From positions 1 through 63,755 of the forward strand of contig JACPSH010000043.1 of NCBI GenBank assembly GCA_016193395.1: a DNA stretch of 63,755 nt, given 5' to 3'. Shown here in pieces: positions 25,726 to 34,948 of the stretch (positions within the stretch are counted from its first letter, which is position 1; the number at the start of each line of letters is the position of its first letter). This DNA is from Gammaproteobacteria bacterium (GTDB lineage: Bacteria; Pseudomonadota; Gammaproteobacteria; Eutrophobiales; Eutrophobiaceae). The translations under genes were made by a program, and so were the position numbers. The notes under the pieces were generated by a model that made no database searches, was not told the origin of the DNA, and was given only the letters and a program-made list of their open reading frames with translations.

Positions 25726-27927
25726 CTAGAAGTTGTAATTCAGCCTGAAGCCGTATTCGAGCGGACGGCCGGCGTAGTACAGGGTGGCCAGATTCTGGAT
25801 GCCGCCGACGTATCCCTTGTCGAAGACATTGGTCGCCCAGAACGTGGCTGACCACTTGTCCCCGGGCGCCGCCAGCGTCAGCCGCGCATTGACCAGGGCG
25901 CGCTCTTCGATTTCAACGAGCGGCGTGTCCCACAATTTGCTGCGCAAATCTGAAACGTAGGAGACGTCTCCGCGCGGGGTCAATGTAAAGCCGTCCAGCA
26001 TGCCCGTCAAATGGAAGTCATAAGCCACGCCGATGTTCGTCGTGATGTCCGGCGTGTACGGCGTCTCGCTTCCGGAAAGGTCGATGATCACGTCGACGCC
26101 ACCGTTCGCCGCGGTTCTGAACGGATCGATAACGTTCTCGAACTTGCCTATATCGCTCTCCATGTAGGCAAAGGCGAGATCGGCGTGCCAGTCGCCGACG
26201 TGTGCCTGCGCGCTCAGCTCGATCCCCCAGATTTCGGTGTTGCCGGGCGCATTGCGATTGTCCTGCCCGATGACCACTTCCGTCGACTCGAAGTTGACGT
26301 GCTGGTCGTGTACGTCCAGGAAATAGAAGTTGGCCTGAGTCCGGATCTGATCGCTCAGCCAGTTCGCTTTCCAGCCGACCTCGTAGTTCTTGACGTCCAT
26401 TTCGTCGTAGATGCGGTATGGCGGAAAAATGTTGATGCCGCTCGGAACGTGTCCCCTGGAAAACAGGGCATACAGGAAATGGTCGTCGACGACCGTCCAG
26501 TTGAGCGCCACCTGGCCGTCCACCGAATCCTCGTGGAGCTTGATCTTGTTAAGCGCAGGCAAGCCGAAAAACAACTGCGTAAATGAAAACGTGGGAGGCG
26601 TCAGGCCATCGCCGAAGGTGAACTCGGTAATCTGGTCCGTGTAGTAATCGCTGTAACGGACACCGCCTTCCAGCTCGAGGTTGTCGGTGATGTCGAAGGC
26701 GACATGACCGAACACCGACCATTCACTCTGGTGCTCGAACCACGGCGTCGTGAACCACGGAAAGTCCCTATTGTCGATACCCACGCCGAACACGTTTCCC
26801 GTGAAGGTGAAACCCTCTTCCTGCCAGTAAGGGATATCGGTGTCCTGCTGGAAGTAAAGACCGCCGACTACCCAGCGTATGCGCTGATCATCCGGGGAGA
26901 TCAGGTTGACCTCCTGGGACATGATCTTGAGCGTGCCCGTGCTTATGAACTGGTAGAAGAGCGGCAGGCTTGCATTCAGGTCCACGTTGTTGATGGTATC
27001 CAGATGCTGGTATGCGGAAAGCGAGCTGACCGTGATACCGTTGTCAAACCTGTACTTGAGGTCTCCAACCACGCGGAACGATTCGTCCTGGTAGTCGATG
27101 TTGGCATTCTGGGGGACGTCGTAGATCGGGAATCCGGGGGAACTGACGACGTTCCCGCCGAAATCCAAGTCGTGGTAATCCACTTTCACAACGCCCGTGA
27201 ATTCGCTCGTGGGCTCCCATTTCACGGCGGCCCGATAGCTGTTCAGGTTGCGCTCGCCCGGATTGCCGGTGAAGTCCCCCGTGATGCTGTCATAGAAATC
27301 ATTGCTGCCCAGGTGCTTGTAGGACGCGCGCAGCGCCAGCGTGTCGTTGACCGGGACGTTGACGATCCCGGATACCTCCCACAGGTCGTTGCTGCCGACC
27401 CCACCATCGAGCCTGGCTGAAAATTTGTCGAAGTTGGGATCATTCGTGTTGATAAAAACCGCCCCGCCCGCGGCGTTCTTGCCGACAAAGGTCCCCTGCG
27501 GCCCGCGCAGCACCTCGACGGATTCGATATCGAAGTAGGGTTCGGTCTGGAAATAACCCGCGATGGTCGGCGCGCCGTCGCGGTAGATGACGACGCCGGA
27601 GGGCACGTCGATATCCACCTGCGTTCTCCCTATTCCGCGGATGCTGAATTCGTTTGCCGAACCGAAGCCCGCCACCGTCATGGACGGCGCGGCGTACTGC
27701 AGCGCATACAGATCGAATACCGCCTTGTCCACGATGGCATCCCCGGACAGAACCGAGGCGGAGATGGGTGTGTTCTGCAAGTCCGTGGACCGTCTTGTGG
27801 CGGTGACGACAATTTCCTCGAGCGCCGCTCCGGACGATTGTGCCCGGACATCTGCGGCGATCATGGATACGGCGCAACTCAGCGCCAGGAGCGGAATACG
27901 GACGCGGACTGAATTGCCGGCATTCAT
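25726..27927 (-). CDS. TonB-dependent receptor of the catabolic locus
   Basis: 733 residues from ATG 27927 (strong AAGGGGGAAAG ribosome site). There is a signal peptide (PLLALSCAVSMIAADVRA), a plug domain with TonB box EEIVVTATRR, RGIGRTQVDIDVPSGVVIYR and VEVLRGPQGTFVGKNAAGGA, and a beta-barrel ending GFRLNYNF. The ATG upstream at 27984 is less likely. This receptor type (TATRR, GPQGT) commonly imports carbohydrates and other organic compounds in Gammaproteobacteria. A CTAACATGTTAG operator is centred about 70 bp before the start. It probably brings in the oligosaccharide processed by the rest of the locus. Confidence 0.9.
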   Translation of the reverse strand: MNAGNSVRVRIPLLALSCAVSMIAADVRAQSSGAALEEIVVTATRRSTDLQNTPISASVLSGDAIVDKAVFDLYALQYAAPSMTVAGFGSANEFSIRGIGRTQVDIDVPSGVVIYRDGAPTIAGYFQTEPYFDIESVEVLRGPQGTFVGKNAAGGAVFINTNDPNFDKFSARLDGGVGSNDLWEVSGIVNVPVNDTLALRASYKHLGSNDFYDSITGDFTGNPGERNLNSYRAAVKWEPTSEFTGVVKVDYHDLDFGGNVVSSPGFPIYDVPQNANIDYQDESFRVVGDLKYRFDNGITVSSLSAYQHLDTINNVDLNASLPLFYQFISTGTLKIMSQEVNLISPDDQRIRWVVGGLYFQQDTDIPYWQEEGFTFTGNVFGVGIDNRDFPWFTTPWFEHQSEWSVFGHVAFDITDNLELEGGVRYSDYYTDQITEFTFGDGLTPPTFSFTQLFFGLPALNKIKLHEDSVDGQVALNWTVVDDHFLYALFSRGHVPSGINIFPPYRIYDEMDVKNYEVGWKANWLSDQIRTQANFYFLDVHDQHVNFESTEVVIGQDNRNAPGNTEIWGIELSAQAHVGDWHADLAFAYMESDIGKFENVIDPFRTAANGGVDVIIDLSGSETPYTPDITTNIGVAYDFHLTGMLDGFTLTPRGDVSYVSDLRSKLWDTPLVEIEERALVNARLTLAAPGDKWSATFWATNVFDKGYVGGIQNLATLYYAGRPLEYGFRLNYNF

Positions 27928-27990
27928 TTGACTTTCCCCCTTAGGATGGAAGGCCCTGAATGAGTTGTTTATGAGCCTATGCAAAAAATA

Positions 27991-28002
27991 CTAACATGTT
28001 AG
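27991..28002. promoter_or_regulatory. Operator CTAACATGTTAG (copy 1)
   Basis: A perfect 12-bp palindrome 64 bp upstream of the receptor start at 27927. It is the same motif, CTRACATGTYAG, that occurs in two other divergent regions of this locus. It is likely bound by the GntR-family regulator at 28500 (inferred). Confidence 0.7.
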
Positions 28003-28303
28003 TTTAAATAAATACAACGACCAGGAAATTCGTTCCAAGCTACGCCATCCAAGCCAGGACAGGGATCGGCCGTGTGTAGAGAAAAAGCCTGGCGCCCAGT
28101 GTCTTTCAGCTGGCGTTTGCGCCATTTTTCTTAAATATATCATTATAAATCAATAAGTTATAAACATATACCGAGAAGCCGCGGCATCGAATCCAGGCAC
28201 GGTTCGCCACAAAGACCCAGAATTCTGTTCCAGCAGCCAGGTACATCCGCCCATAATTGACCCTGGCTTGGAGTTTGTAGTTAGATCGTGGTGTTGCCGA
28301 AAC

Positions 28304-28315
28304 CTGACATGTTAG
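28304..28315. promoter_or_regulatory. Operator CTGACATGTTAG (copy 2)
   Basis: It differs from the perfect palindrome by one base and lies 185 bp upstream of the GntR start (28500), in the same divergent region as copy 1. Confidence 0.7.
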
Positions 28316-28499
28316 AAATGGGCTGCGACGGCGTACTCCGTTGTTGCGCATGACATTGATTCGCAACGGGCGCGGCCCGGGACCGGACATCCGGACGGCC
28401 ATGCCGGGAATGTGAGCGCCCGGTCGCCGACGTTAAACTATGCCCTGGCGACATGGGGTCGCCCGAGCACATTCCTTTATCGAACCGGGACATCCAGCC

Positions 28500-29204
28500 A
28501 TGACCAGAAGCCTCCCCCTCCCGGAATCTTCAAACGAACACTCGAAATCCGAGCGCGTGTACAGGGACCTGCGCCGGCGCATCAGGCAAATGGACCTCCA
28601 GCCCGGTTCGCGCCTGCGCAAGAACGAGATCGCGGTCGAATATGGCGTCTCCCGCGCACCGGTCAGCGAGGCGATCGCGCGCCTGGCGGAGGAGGGCCTG
28701 GTCGACGTTTTCCCGCAGAGCGGCAGCTTCGTGGCGCCCATCCGCCCGGATCAGATCCGCGAATGTTTCCTCATCCGCACCGGACTGGAAGTCGAAGCCG
28801 TCCGGCGCGTCACGCAACAGGCCGACGCGAAGTTCATGGAACAGCTTGACGAGAACCTGAAGTCCCAGGCCGCGGCCATACGGGACAACAACATGGAATT
28901 GCTCGACGATCTCGACGAAGCGTTCCATGCGACCATTTTCCTCGCCCTCAAATCTCCGCGCGCCAAGCGCCTTATCGACGTCACCCGGGCCGTACTCGAT
29001 CGGCCGCGGTTCCATTCGCTGCACCGGGTCGGCAGAGCCGACGACACGCTGACTGAACATTCAAGAATCGTCGACGCTATCCGTACCGGAGACGTCGAGC
29101 TGGCGGGCGCCGCGATGCGTCTGCATATCACGACCGTCGCACACATCATCGAAAATGACGTGGCTCAGACGGAAAAAGAAACGAGGCTGAAGAGTGTCAA
29201 GTAA
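28500..29204 (+). CDS. FCD-type GntR transcriptional regulator
   Basis: 234 residues from ATG 28500. The N-terminal winged helix is typical: LRRRIRQMDLQPGSRLRKNE, then VSRAPVSEAIARLAEEGLV and QSGSFVAPI. The C-terminal FCD domain (residues 90-225) has FHATIFLAL, LDVTRAVL-like helices, TEHSRIVDAIRTGD and AAMRLHI, with conserved Asp/His residues that bind a metal and an acid ligand. Such regulators sense sugar acids, lactate or similar compounds. It heads the enolase operon (30369 region) and is the best candidate for the factor binding CTRACATGTYAG. Ligand unknown. Confidence 0.9.
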   Translation: MTRSLPLPESSNEHSKSERVYRDLRRRIRQMDLQPGSRLRKNEIAVEYGVSRAPVSEAIARLAEEGLVDVFPQSGSFVAPIRPDQIRECFLIRTGLEVEAVRRVTQQADAKFMEQLDENLKSQAAAIRDNNMELLDDLDEAFHATIFLALKSPRAKRLIDVTRAVLDRPRFHSLHRVGRADDTLTEHSRIVDAIRTGDVELAGAAMRLHITTVAHIIENDVAQTEKETRLKSVK

Positions 29205-29268
29205 ACATCCGGGCGGCCCCGCCCCGGCCCGGACCTGATCGCGCCGGACTTCGAGCCCTCCCCTGCCG

Positions 29269-30369
29269 ATGCGCATCACCGGGCTTGAGACCACGCTATT
29301 CGCCTGCCCGCCCGCCGGCAGGCGACGGACCGCCGGGGCGCCGTTCGCCGGTTGCGTCGTCGGACTGCTGACAGACTCGAAACTGAGCGGCATCGCGATC
29401 GGCGGATCCGATTTGCGCGTGGAACTCGCCGCGCTGACCAGGCAATTTCTCAAGGGCGAAGACCCGCGCGCCGCGCCGGCCCTCTGGCAGCGCATGATGG
29501 ACGGGCGGGCGCGATCCGCAGGCCGCGCAAAAACCCGCGCGGCGATGGCGCTGCTCGACCTGTCGCTGTGGGATCTCAAGGCAAAGGCCAACGATGAGCC
29601 GTTGTGGAAGACCCTGGGGGGCTCGCGCCCCAGGGTAAATGCCGTCGCAAGCTGCAGCGACGGCACGCTGAACGACACGGAACTGGTCAAATGGTTCACG
29701 GATCTGGCCCGCGAGTTCGGCTTCAAAAGCGGCATGCTGCGCCCGGGACGCGATGCCGGCACGGATCGGCGGCGGCTCGGGAGGGTGCGCAAAGCGCTGT
29801 CGAGCGATGCGGGCGAACCGGAGCTTGCCATCGACGCCGCGGGCAACTGGACGGCAGAGCAGGCGATCCGCCGGGCGCGCGAAGTGGAGCGGCGCTTCGA
29901 CCTCGCCTGGATCGCGCTCGCCGCGCCGCGCCGTGATGCCACCGGTCTGAAGAAGGTTTCCGACTCGGTCCGTGCAGCCCTCTGCGCGGGCCGCGGCCTG
30001 CGCTTTCCCGGCGACTTCCAGCCGCATTTTCAGGAGCGTTCCATCGACCTCGTGCAGGTCGACATCGGCCTCAACGGTATCACCGGCGCCCTGCAACTCG
30101 CGGACGCGGCCTTCGGCTTCGAGTTGCCGGTCATGCTCTGCGCCGCGCCCGGGAATATACAGGCCCAGCTCGCCGGCGCGATGCCCTATGTCATGAACGT
30201 GGAAGTCACCGCGCCGCGGCCGACGGAGGAACTGTTCACGACCGACGTGCGCATCGAAGACGGCCATGCCGTGGCCGGCGATGCGCCCGGCAACGGCTTG
30301 GGCCTGAATCGCGCGGCGCTTGCGCGCGCCGCGGTCCAGAAATTGCCGGCGCGGAGCAGCGGAAGATGA
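29269..30369 (+). CDS. Degenerate enolase-superfamily protein (probably inactive)
   Basis: 366 residues. The fold follows the mandelate racemase/enolase superfamily (MALLDLSLWDLKAKANDEPLW; IDLVQVDIGLNGITG), aligning along its length with the next protein. The catalytic sites are altered: the second-strand KxK is Met-Leu-Arg (GMLRPGRD), the first metal Asp remains (AIDAAGNW), the second metal ligand Glu-Glu-Pro is ALAAP, and the third metal ligand Gly-Glu-Asn is GRG. Loss of at least two metal ligands and the lysines argues against catalysis. It overlaps the start of the intact paralogue by 4 bp (ATGA), suggesting coupling, possibly in a mixed oligomer. Confidence 0.75.
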   Translation: MRITGLETTLFACPPAGRRRTAGAPFAGCVVGLLTDSKLSGIAIGGSDLRVELAALTRQFLKGEDPRAAPALWQRMMDGRARSAGRAKTRAAMALLDLSLWDLKAKANDEPLWKTLGGSRPRVNAVASCSDGTLNDTELVKWFTDLAREFGFKSGMLRPGRDAGTDRRRLGRVRKALSSDAGEPELAIDAAGNWTAEQAIRRAREVERRFDLAWIALAAPRRDATGLKKVSDSVRAALCAGRGLRFPGDFQPHFQERSIDLVQVDIGLNGITGALQLADAAFGFELPVMLCAAPGNIQAQLAGAMPYVMNVEVTAPRPTEELFTTDVRIEDGHAVAGDAPGNGLGLNRAALARAAVQKLPARSSGR

Positions 30370-31526
30370 AAATCACCGGCTACCGCGTCGAGCAGTACCT
30401 GATGCGCCTCGACCGCGCGATCGCCGACTGCAACCTGGCGAGCGGCGTGGACCTGCTGCCCGGATCGATCCTGTTCCTCGAAACCGACGAGAATATCACC
30501 GGCATCGCGCTCGGCGCCGGCGCCGGCCTGGACGGCCTGTTCAAGTTCATCGAGGGCGCCGATCCGCGCGAGGTGGTCGGGCTCTGGTGCAGGATGAACG
30601 ACAGCCTGCACAAGATCGGCAACCGCGGAATCACCAGTTTCGGACTAAGCGCCTTCGACATGGCGCTCTGGGATCTCAAGGCAAAGATCGAGGACGCGCC
30701 GCTTTGGCGGACACTCGGCGCGCGGGAAGGACGCGTGAAGGCCTATGCCAGCGGCCTCGACTACTGCCTCACGGACGAGGAGCTGTTCGCCTTCTACCGG
30801 CGCATGGCGGAACTCGGCATCGACAGCGGCAAGCTGAAAGTCGGTCTCGATCTCAATGCCGACATGCGCAGATTGGGAATCATGCGGGAAGCCCTCAGCG
30901 TCGCGTCCCGGAGCCCGGCGCTGATGATCGACTCGAACGAATACTGGTCGCCGAAACAGGCCGTGCGCTGGATCCGGCGCATGGAGGAAAAATTCGATCT
31001 GATCTGGGTGGAGGAACCGGCCAGGCGCTGGGATTACCACGGCCTGCGCCAGGTGTCACGGCAGGTCAAGGCGGCCGTAGCGACCGGCGAGAACCTGCAC
31101 AGCGTTGCCGACGTCTATCCGCTGATCGCCAACCGGGCCGTCGACGTGCTGAACGTATGGACCGGCCACTCCGGCGTGACCGGCTGTTTGCAGGTCGCGC
31201 GGCTCGCGCAGGCCTTCGATCTGCCGGTGTCGATGATGAACGCCCAGGCGAACTACATGGCGCAAGTGGCCGCAGCGATCCCCAACCACTGGATGATGGA
31301 AGTGGTCGATCCCGGCCGCGAGCACTGCCTGAAATTCGACAACCGCATCGAGGACGGATTCATCGTGCTCGGGGAATCGCCCGGCTGGGGCGTCGAGGTG
31401 GACGAGAAGAAACTGAAGGAACTCCAGGCCCACCCGCCGACCGGCCGCGGGCAGTTTCCCTTCCCGCGCCGCGAAGGCGCGGGTCGCTACATCGTGCCGC
31501 CGGCGAAGGGCGAGGTGCCATGGTAG
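30366..31526 (+). CDS. Enolase-superfamily acid-sugar dehydratase
   Basis: 386 residues with intact superfamily residues: SGKLKVGLDLN (K-x-K acid/base), MIDSNEYW (first metal ligand), IWVEEPARRWD (second), ATGENLH (third), and HSGVTGCLQVA with DLPVSMMNAQ near the C-terminal barrel end. The N-terminal capping domain has the usual GALGAG- and FDMALWDLK-like segments. Such enzymes dehydrate aldonic acids to 2-keto-3-deoxy acids. The stop overlaps a putative GNAT region; substrate specificity is not readable. Confidence 0.85.
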   Translation: MKITGYRVEQYLMRLDRAIADCNLASGVDLLPGSILFLETDENITGIALGAGAGLDGLFKFIEGADPREVVGLWCRMNDSLHKIGNRGITSFGLSAFDMALWDLKAKIEDAPLWRTLGAREGRVKAYASGLDYCLTDEELFAFYRRMAELGIDSGKLKVGLDLNADMRRLGIMREALSVASRSPALMIDSNEYWSPKQAVRWIRRMEEKFDLIWVEEPARRWDYHGLRQVSRQVKAAVATGENLHSVADVYPLIANRAVDVLNVWTGHSGVTGCLQVARLAQAFDLPVSMMNAQANYMAQVAAAIPNHWMMEVVDPGREHCLKFDNRIEDGFIVLGESPGWGVEVDEKKLKELQAHPPTGRGQFPFPRREGAGRYIVPPAKGEVPW

Positions 31527-31567
31527 TCGATCGGTTTGAGACGCGGTCCAGCTCCACAGGAGGGGCA

Positions 31568-32071
31568 ATGGCCGGCCAGTCCGTGTCGTTTCGGGGTCGG
31601 GACTCGAACCGTGCAGGCACGGGGACAATCCGGCCTGCGTTGCCGGCGGACTGCGCACAGTTGACGCACATGGTCCAGACCTCGTTCGCCTACGAAGGCG
31701 CTTACCGGCTGCATGCAACAGCGATCCGCGTGACCGAGGTTAACCTTGCAAACGACATCGTGCGCGTTCGCGAGGATGCGCGCGGCATCGTCGGCTTCTA
31801 CAGCCTGATCTGCCGGGCCGGCGAGTGCGAACTCGACCTGATGTACGTCGCAAACGAGTTCATCCGCACCGGGATTGGCCGGGCGCTGTTTGCGGACCTC
31901 TCGGAAACCGCGCGCGCGCGCGGCTATCGCGGCATGCTCATCGTCAGCCACCCGCCGGCCGCCGGCTTCTACGAGCACATGGGCGCGCGCCGCGTCGGCA
32001 CCGATCCGCCGCGTGGAACCGCCGCCTGGGAACGGCCGCGCTTCCGGTTTGACCTCGAACGCGGAGGCTGA
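31568..32071 (+). CDS. GNAT-family acetyltransferase
   Basis: 167 residues from ATG 31568, chosen because AGGAGGGGCA lies directly before it; the open frame begins earlier. The GNAT motif A is NEFIRTGIGRALFADLSETA (R/Q-x-x-G-x-G/A for acetyl-CoA), followed by a C-terminal AAGFYEHMGARRVG motif. It would acetylate an amine of a small molecule or protein. It lies between the enolase and ATP-grasp genes in a run of at least five plus-strand genes (29269-33030). Confidence 0.8.
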   Translation: MAGQSVSFRGRDSNRAGTGTIRPALPADCAQLTHMVQTSFAYEGAYRLHATAIRVTEVNLANDIVRVREDARGIVGFYSLICRAGECELDLMYVANEFIRTGIGRALFADLSETARARGYRGMLIVSHPPAAGFYEHMGARRVGTDPPRGTAAWERPRFRFDLERGG

Positions 32072-32073
32072 CC

Positions 32074-33030
32074 GTGGGCGGCCGCCGCATTGCGATCCTG
32101 ATGCATGAGCGCGACGACCGGCAGAGCATCGGGCACTACGCGATCGCGACCATGATGGATTTCTGGCGCAAGGACGGCCACCGCATGACGCTGCTGTACG
32201 GCACGGGCACGCACAAGCCAGCGGACATCCTGATCGTCCACGTCGACCTCTCGGTCGTTCCGCGGGAATATCTCGATTTCGCGCTTCAATATCCGATCGC
32301 GCTGAACGCCGGCGTCGCGGACATTCGCAAGACCACGTTCGCGGACAATCTGCTCGATGCCGGCGATCCTTACGACGGGCCGGTGATCGTGAAGTCCAAC
32401 CTGAACCACGGCGGCTTTTCGGAGCGCCGGATCGCGAACCTGGAGGCTGGCAGACCGCGCCGGAAGGTTCCGCCGCCTGACTACCCGATATTCGAGCAGC
32501 TCGCGGCTGTTCCGCGCGATTGTTTCAACCGCGCCGATCTCGTCGTGCAGAAGTTCCAGCCGGAGCGGGACGGAGACTTCTATTGTATCCGCAACCTGCA
32601 TTTCATCGGCGATCATCTTTCGTGCATCCGGCGCAAGGCCCGGGGACCGATCGTCGGCGGCGAACGCTATCTTCCGGAGTTCGACGTGGTCGAGCCGCAC
32701 CCGGAAATGCTCGCAGTGCGCGAGCGCCTCGGCTTAGACTACGGCAAGTTCGACTACGTGGTGGTTGATGGCCGGCCCATCCTGCTCGACATCAACAAGA
32801 CCGTCGGCAATTCGAGCCAGCCGCCCAACGCGACCCTGACCGGGCAGCGGCGGGTGCGGGCGCGGGGTCTCTATGCCTATTTCCGCGGGATGCGGCCGTT
32901 CCCCGTTCCGCGCACCGGACCGGGGCTTACGCCGGACAGCGACGGGTCGAATGCCGGGGTCAGCCGTGAAGCGGGATCCCGGCCGTTTCGACCTCCAGGA
33001 TCCGGACGGCGCCGGTCTCCACTTCCGTGA
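32074..33030 (+). CDS. ATP-grasp-like protein
   Basis: 318 residues from GTG 32074, three bases after the GNAT stop. The fold shows an N-terminal Rossmann-like segment (RIAILMHERDD, MTLLYGTGTHKPADILIVHV), DGPVIVKSNLNHGG in the ATP-grasp central region, and a metal-binding DGRPILLDINKTVGN near residue 240. The ligase it would form and its substrate are unknown. The last 70 bp overlap convergently with the lactonase gene, and the Arg/Pro-rich C-terminus (SRPFRPPGSGRRRSPLP) may be non-essential. Confidence 0.65.
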   Translation: MGGRRIAILMHERDDRQSIGHYAIATMMDFWRKDGHRMTLLYGTGTHKPADILIVHVDLSVVPREYLDFALQYPIALNAGVADIRKTTFADNLLDAGDPYDGPVIVKSNLNHGGFSERRIANLEAGRPRRKVPPPDYPIFEQLAAVPRDCFNRADLVVQKFQPERDGDFYCIRNLHFIGDHLSCIRRKARGPIVGGERYLPEFDVVEPHPEMLAVRERLGLDYGKFDYVVVDGRPILLDINKTVGNSSQPPNATLTGQRRVRARGLYAYFRGMRPFPVPRTGPGLTPDSDGSNAGVSREAGSRPFRPPGSGRRRSPLP

Positions 33031-33835
33031 CGTAGATCTTCCGTGCGCCTTTCGGGCCGAAGGCAAGATTGGTCGGCATGCTTCCCCCGGCACTGTTCCT
33101 CCGGACGACCATCCCGTCCCTGCCCAGTACGGTCACGTCGCCCTGGCCGAAGACGCAGACGTACAGGTTGCCGTCGGCGCCGAATTTCATCCCGTCCGGC
33201 CCCTTCAACTGCGCCGGGTCGAAGTGCTCGATGACGTTGCCGAACTTCGTGCGGCCGCCCGTAGCCCGGCCTTGCGCGCACTCGTAGCGGTAGATGTTCC
33301 CGCTCAGGGTCTCGGCCACGTACAGGTTGCCGTCCGGACCGAAGGCAATCCCGTTGGTAAACTGCAGACCGCGATCGATGCACTCGACCTCGCGTGTCCG
33401 CACGTCGATCCGGAAGATCCGCCCGTCGTAGCGGAGCTGCCGGTAATCCGGATTCAGTTCGCCGCCCGGGGCAATTTCCTCGAGTTCGATCCCGGAATCG
33501 GTGAAATACAGGTCGCCATTGGGCGCGAAGGCCAGATCGTTCAGGAACAGGAACGGCTCGCCATCGCAGTCCTTCGCGACCGCTTCGTAGCTGCCGTCGA
33601 GGCTCATGCGCAGCACGGCGCGCATCGCGGTCTCGGCCACCCAGATGAACCCCTTTCGGTCCCGGGCGAGGCCGTTCGGCCGCCCGGTCTTCGCGATTAC
33701 GGTGCGGGTCTTTCCATCGGCGCTGAAACGGATGACGTGGCCCTTCGAGGGATCCATCTCGACAATCAGCAGATCGCCGTCCGGCAGAAATACCGGCGCT
33801 TCCGGGAAACCGAGCTGGTCGGCGAAGACGTTCAT
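32960..33835 (-). CDS. SMP-30/gluconolactonase-type lactonase
   Basis: 291 residues, a six-bladed propeller family. Repeats such as FPEAPVFLPDGDLLIVEM, GRPNGLARDRKGFIWVAET and NDLAFAPNGDLYFTDSG carry the metal-binding Glu (FPEAPV), Asn (FLNDLAF) and Asp. QFTNGIAFGPDGNLYVAETL completes the ring. It opens aldonolactones to aldonic acids. It is last of five co-oriented minus-strand genes (aldolase, hydratase, SnoaL, dehydratase, lactonase). Confidence 0.88.
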   Translation of the reverse strand: MNVFADQLGFPEAPVFLPDGDLLIVEMDPSKGHVIRFSADGKTRTVIAKTGRPNGLARDRKGFIWVAETAMRAVLRMSLDGSYEAVAKDCDGEPFLFLNDLAFAPNGDLYFTDSGIELEEIAPGGELNPDYRQLRYDGRIFRIDVRTREVECIDRGLQFTNGIAFGPDGNLYVAETLSGNIYRYECAQGRATGGRTKFGNVIEHFDPAQLKGPDGMKFGADGNLYVCVFGQGDVTVLGRDGMVVRRNSAGGSMPTNLAFGPKGARKIYVTEVETGAVRILEVETAGIPLHG

Positions 33836-33845
33836 GGCGATCCGC

Positions 33846-34946
33846 TCAACTCACGCGGTACTTTTCGAATGCTTCCGCCGTAAAGTCTGTGGACGCACCG
33901 GGCGCTTCCGGCGAGACGCACTTGCCGTCCTCGAGCCGTATCTGGTGCTTGAAGGGCCCCTTCTCCCAGATCGGGATGACTTCCAGGAGCCAATGGTTGG
34001 GGATCGCCTTGACCATGTGCTGGTGCACCTGCATCAGGTCGCCGGCATGCGGGCAGACGCGGATGTTGAAGGCATTCGCCATGGCCGCTACTTCCAGCCA
34101 GGGCGTGATGCCGCCGACGCGGCAGACATCCACCTGGATCAGATCGACGGCGCGCTGCTCGATGTAATCGCGGAAAGCATGGGTCGTGTAGACGTGTTCC
34201 CCCAGCGCGATGGGGATGGAGGTGTGCTCATTGAGTATCCGGTGCGAGCGGATGTCGTCCGGATGCAGGGGTTCCTCGAGCCACGACAGGTCGAATTCCT
34301 CGATCAGCCGCGCGGCTTCGCAGGCCTGCATCAGGTCCCATTTCTGGTTCGCGTCCACCATGAGCAGAATCCTGTCCCCGATCGACTTGCGCACTGCCGC
34401 CACGCGCCGCCGATCTTCCTTCGAATCCTTGAGGCCGACCTTCATCTTCAGCGCCGTGTAACCCTGATCGACGAGCTGCCGGGCCTCGTCCGTCAGTTGA
34501 TCGATGGAGTAATTGAGCCAACCGGCGTGCGTGTTGTAGATGGGGATATCAGCCTGCCGCGCCCCACCCAGCGCCTGCCACAACGGCAGGTCCGCAGCCT
34601 TGGCAATGATGTCCCAGAGCGCAATGTCCACCGCGGCCTGAGCCATCGTGGTGGCGCCCGCCCGCCCGATCCAGTGAGCCTTGCCGAAGTACAGTTCCTG
34701 CCAGATCTCGCGAACGTTGCGCGGATCCTTCCCGATGAGGTCGTCGATGTACAACGTGTCGATCGCCGTCTGGATGACCCTGCCGCCGGCGCCGACCGTC
34801 ACCGTGTAGCCCGTGCCGTCGATGCCCGCGTCCGTGCGGATGGTCAAGCCGGCGAACTCCAGCCGCGTCACGAACTGCATGCTGTCCGCGATCTCCGAGC
34901 CGATCGGGACATCGAGGACGAAACTTTCCGCGGAGGTGATTTTCAT
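33846..34946 (-). CDS. Enolase-superfamily acid-sugar dehydratase (mandelate-racemase subgroup)
   Basis: 366 residues from ATG 34946. Active-site residues are intact: ALKMKVGLKDS (K-x-K), MVDANQKWD (metal ligand), WLEEPLHPDD, LGEHVYT and VCPHAGDL (His general base). HWIGRAGATTMAQAA forms the capping-domain loop. It belongs to the group that includes D-galactonate, L-fuconate, D-arabinonate and L-lyxonate dehydratases, all making a 2-keto-3-deoxy acid. An earlier ATG at 35003 lies inside repeat DNA, so it is not preferred. It lies just upstream of the lactonase gene. Confidence 0.88.
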   Translation of the reverse strand: MKITSAESFVLDVPIGSEIADSMQFVTRLEFAGLTIRTDAGIDGTGYTVTVGAGGRVIQTAIDTLYIDDLIGKDPRNVREIWQELYFGKAHWIGRAGATTMAQAAVDIALWDIIAKAADLPLWQALGGARQADIPIYNTHAGWLNYSIDQLTDEARQLVDQGYTALKMKVGLKDSKEDRRRVAAVRKSIGDRILLMVDANQKWDLMQACEAARLIEEFDLSWLEEPLHPDDIRSHRILNEHTSIPIALGEHVYTTHAFRDYIEQRAVDLIQVDVCRVGGITPWLEVAAMANAFNIRVCPHAGDLMQVHQHMVKAIPNHWLLEVIPIWEKGPFKHQIRLEDGKCVSPEAPGASTDFTAEAFEKYRVS

Positions 34947-34948
34947 TA

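Larger units (their letters stand above)
27928..28499. promoter_or_regulatory. 572-bp divergent control region between TonB receptor and GntR
   Basis: No gene is seen. It holds the operators at 27991-28002 and 28304-28315, AT-rich stretches (28128-28175, and around 28003-28015) that probably contain -10/-35 elements, and the two start sites. No riboswitch-like conserved structure was recognised. Confidence 0.65.

Noticed and set aside
31591-31610. T-arm-like sequence of a tRNA
   Set aside because: GGGTCGGGACTCGAACC resembles a tRNA T-arm, but no acceptor or anticodon arm is present.
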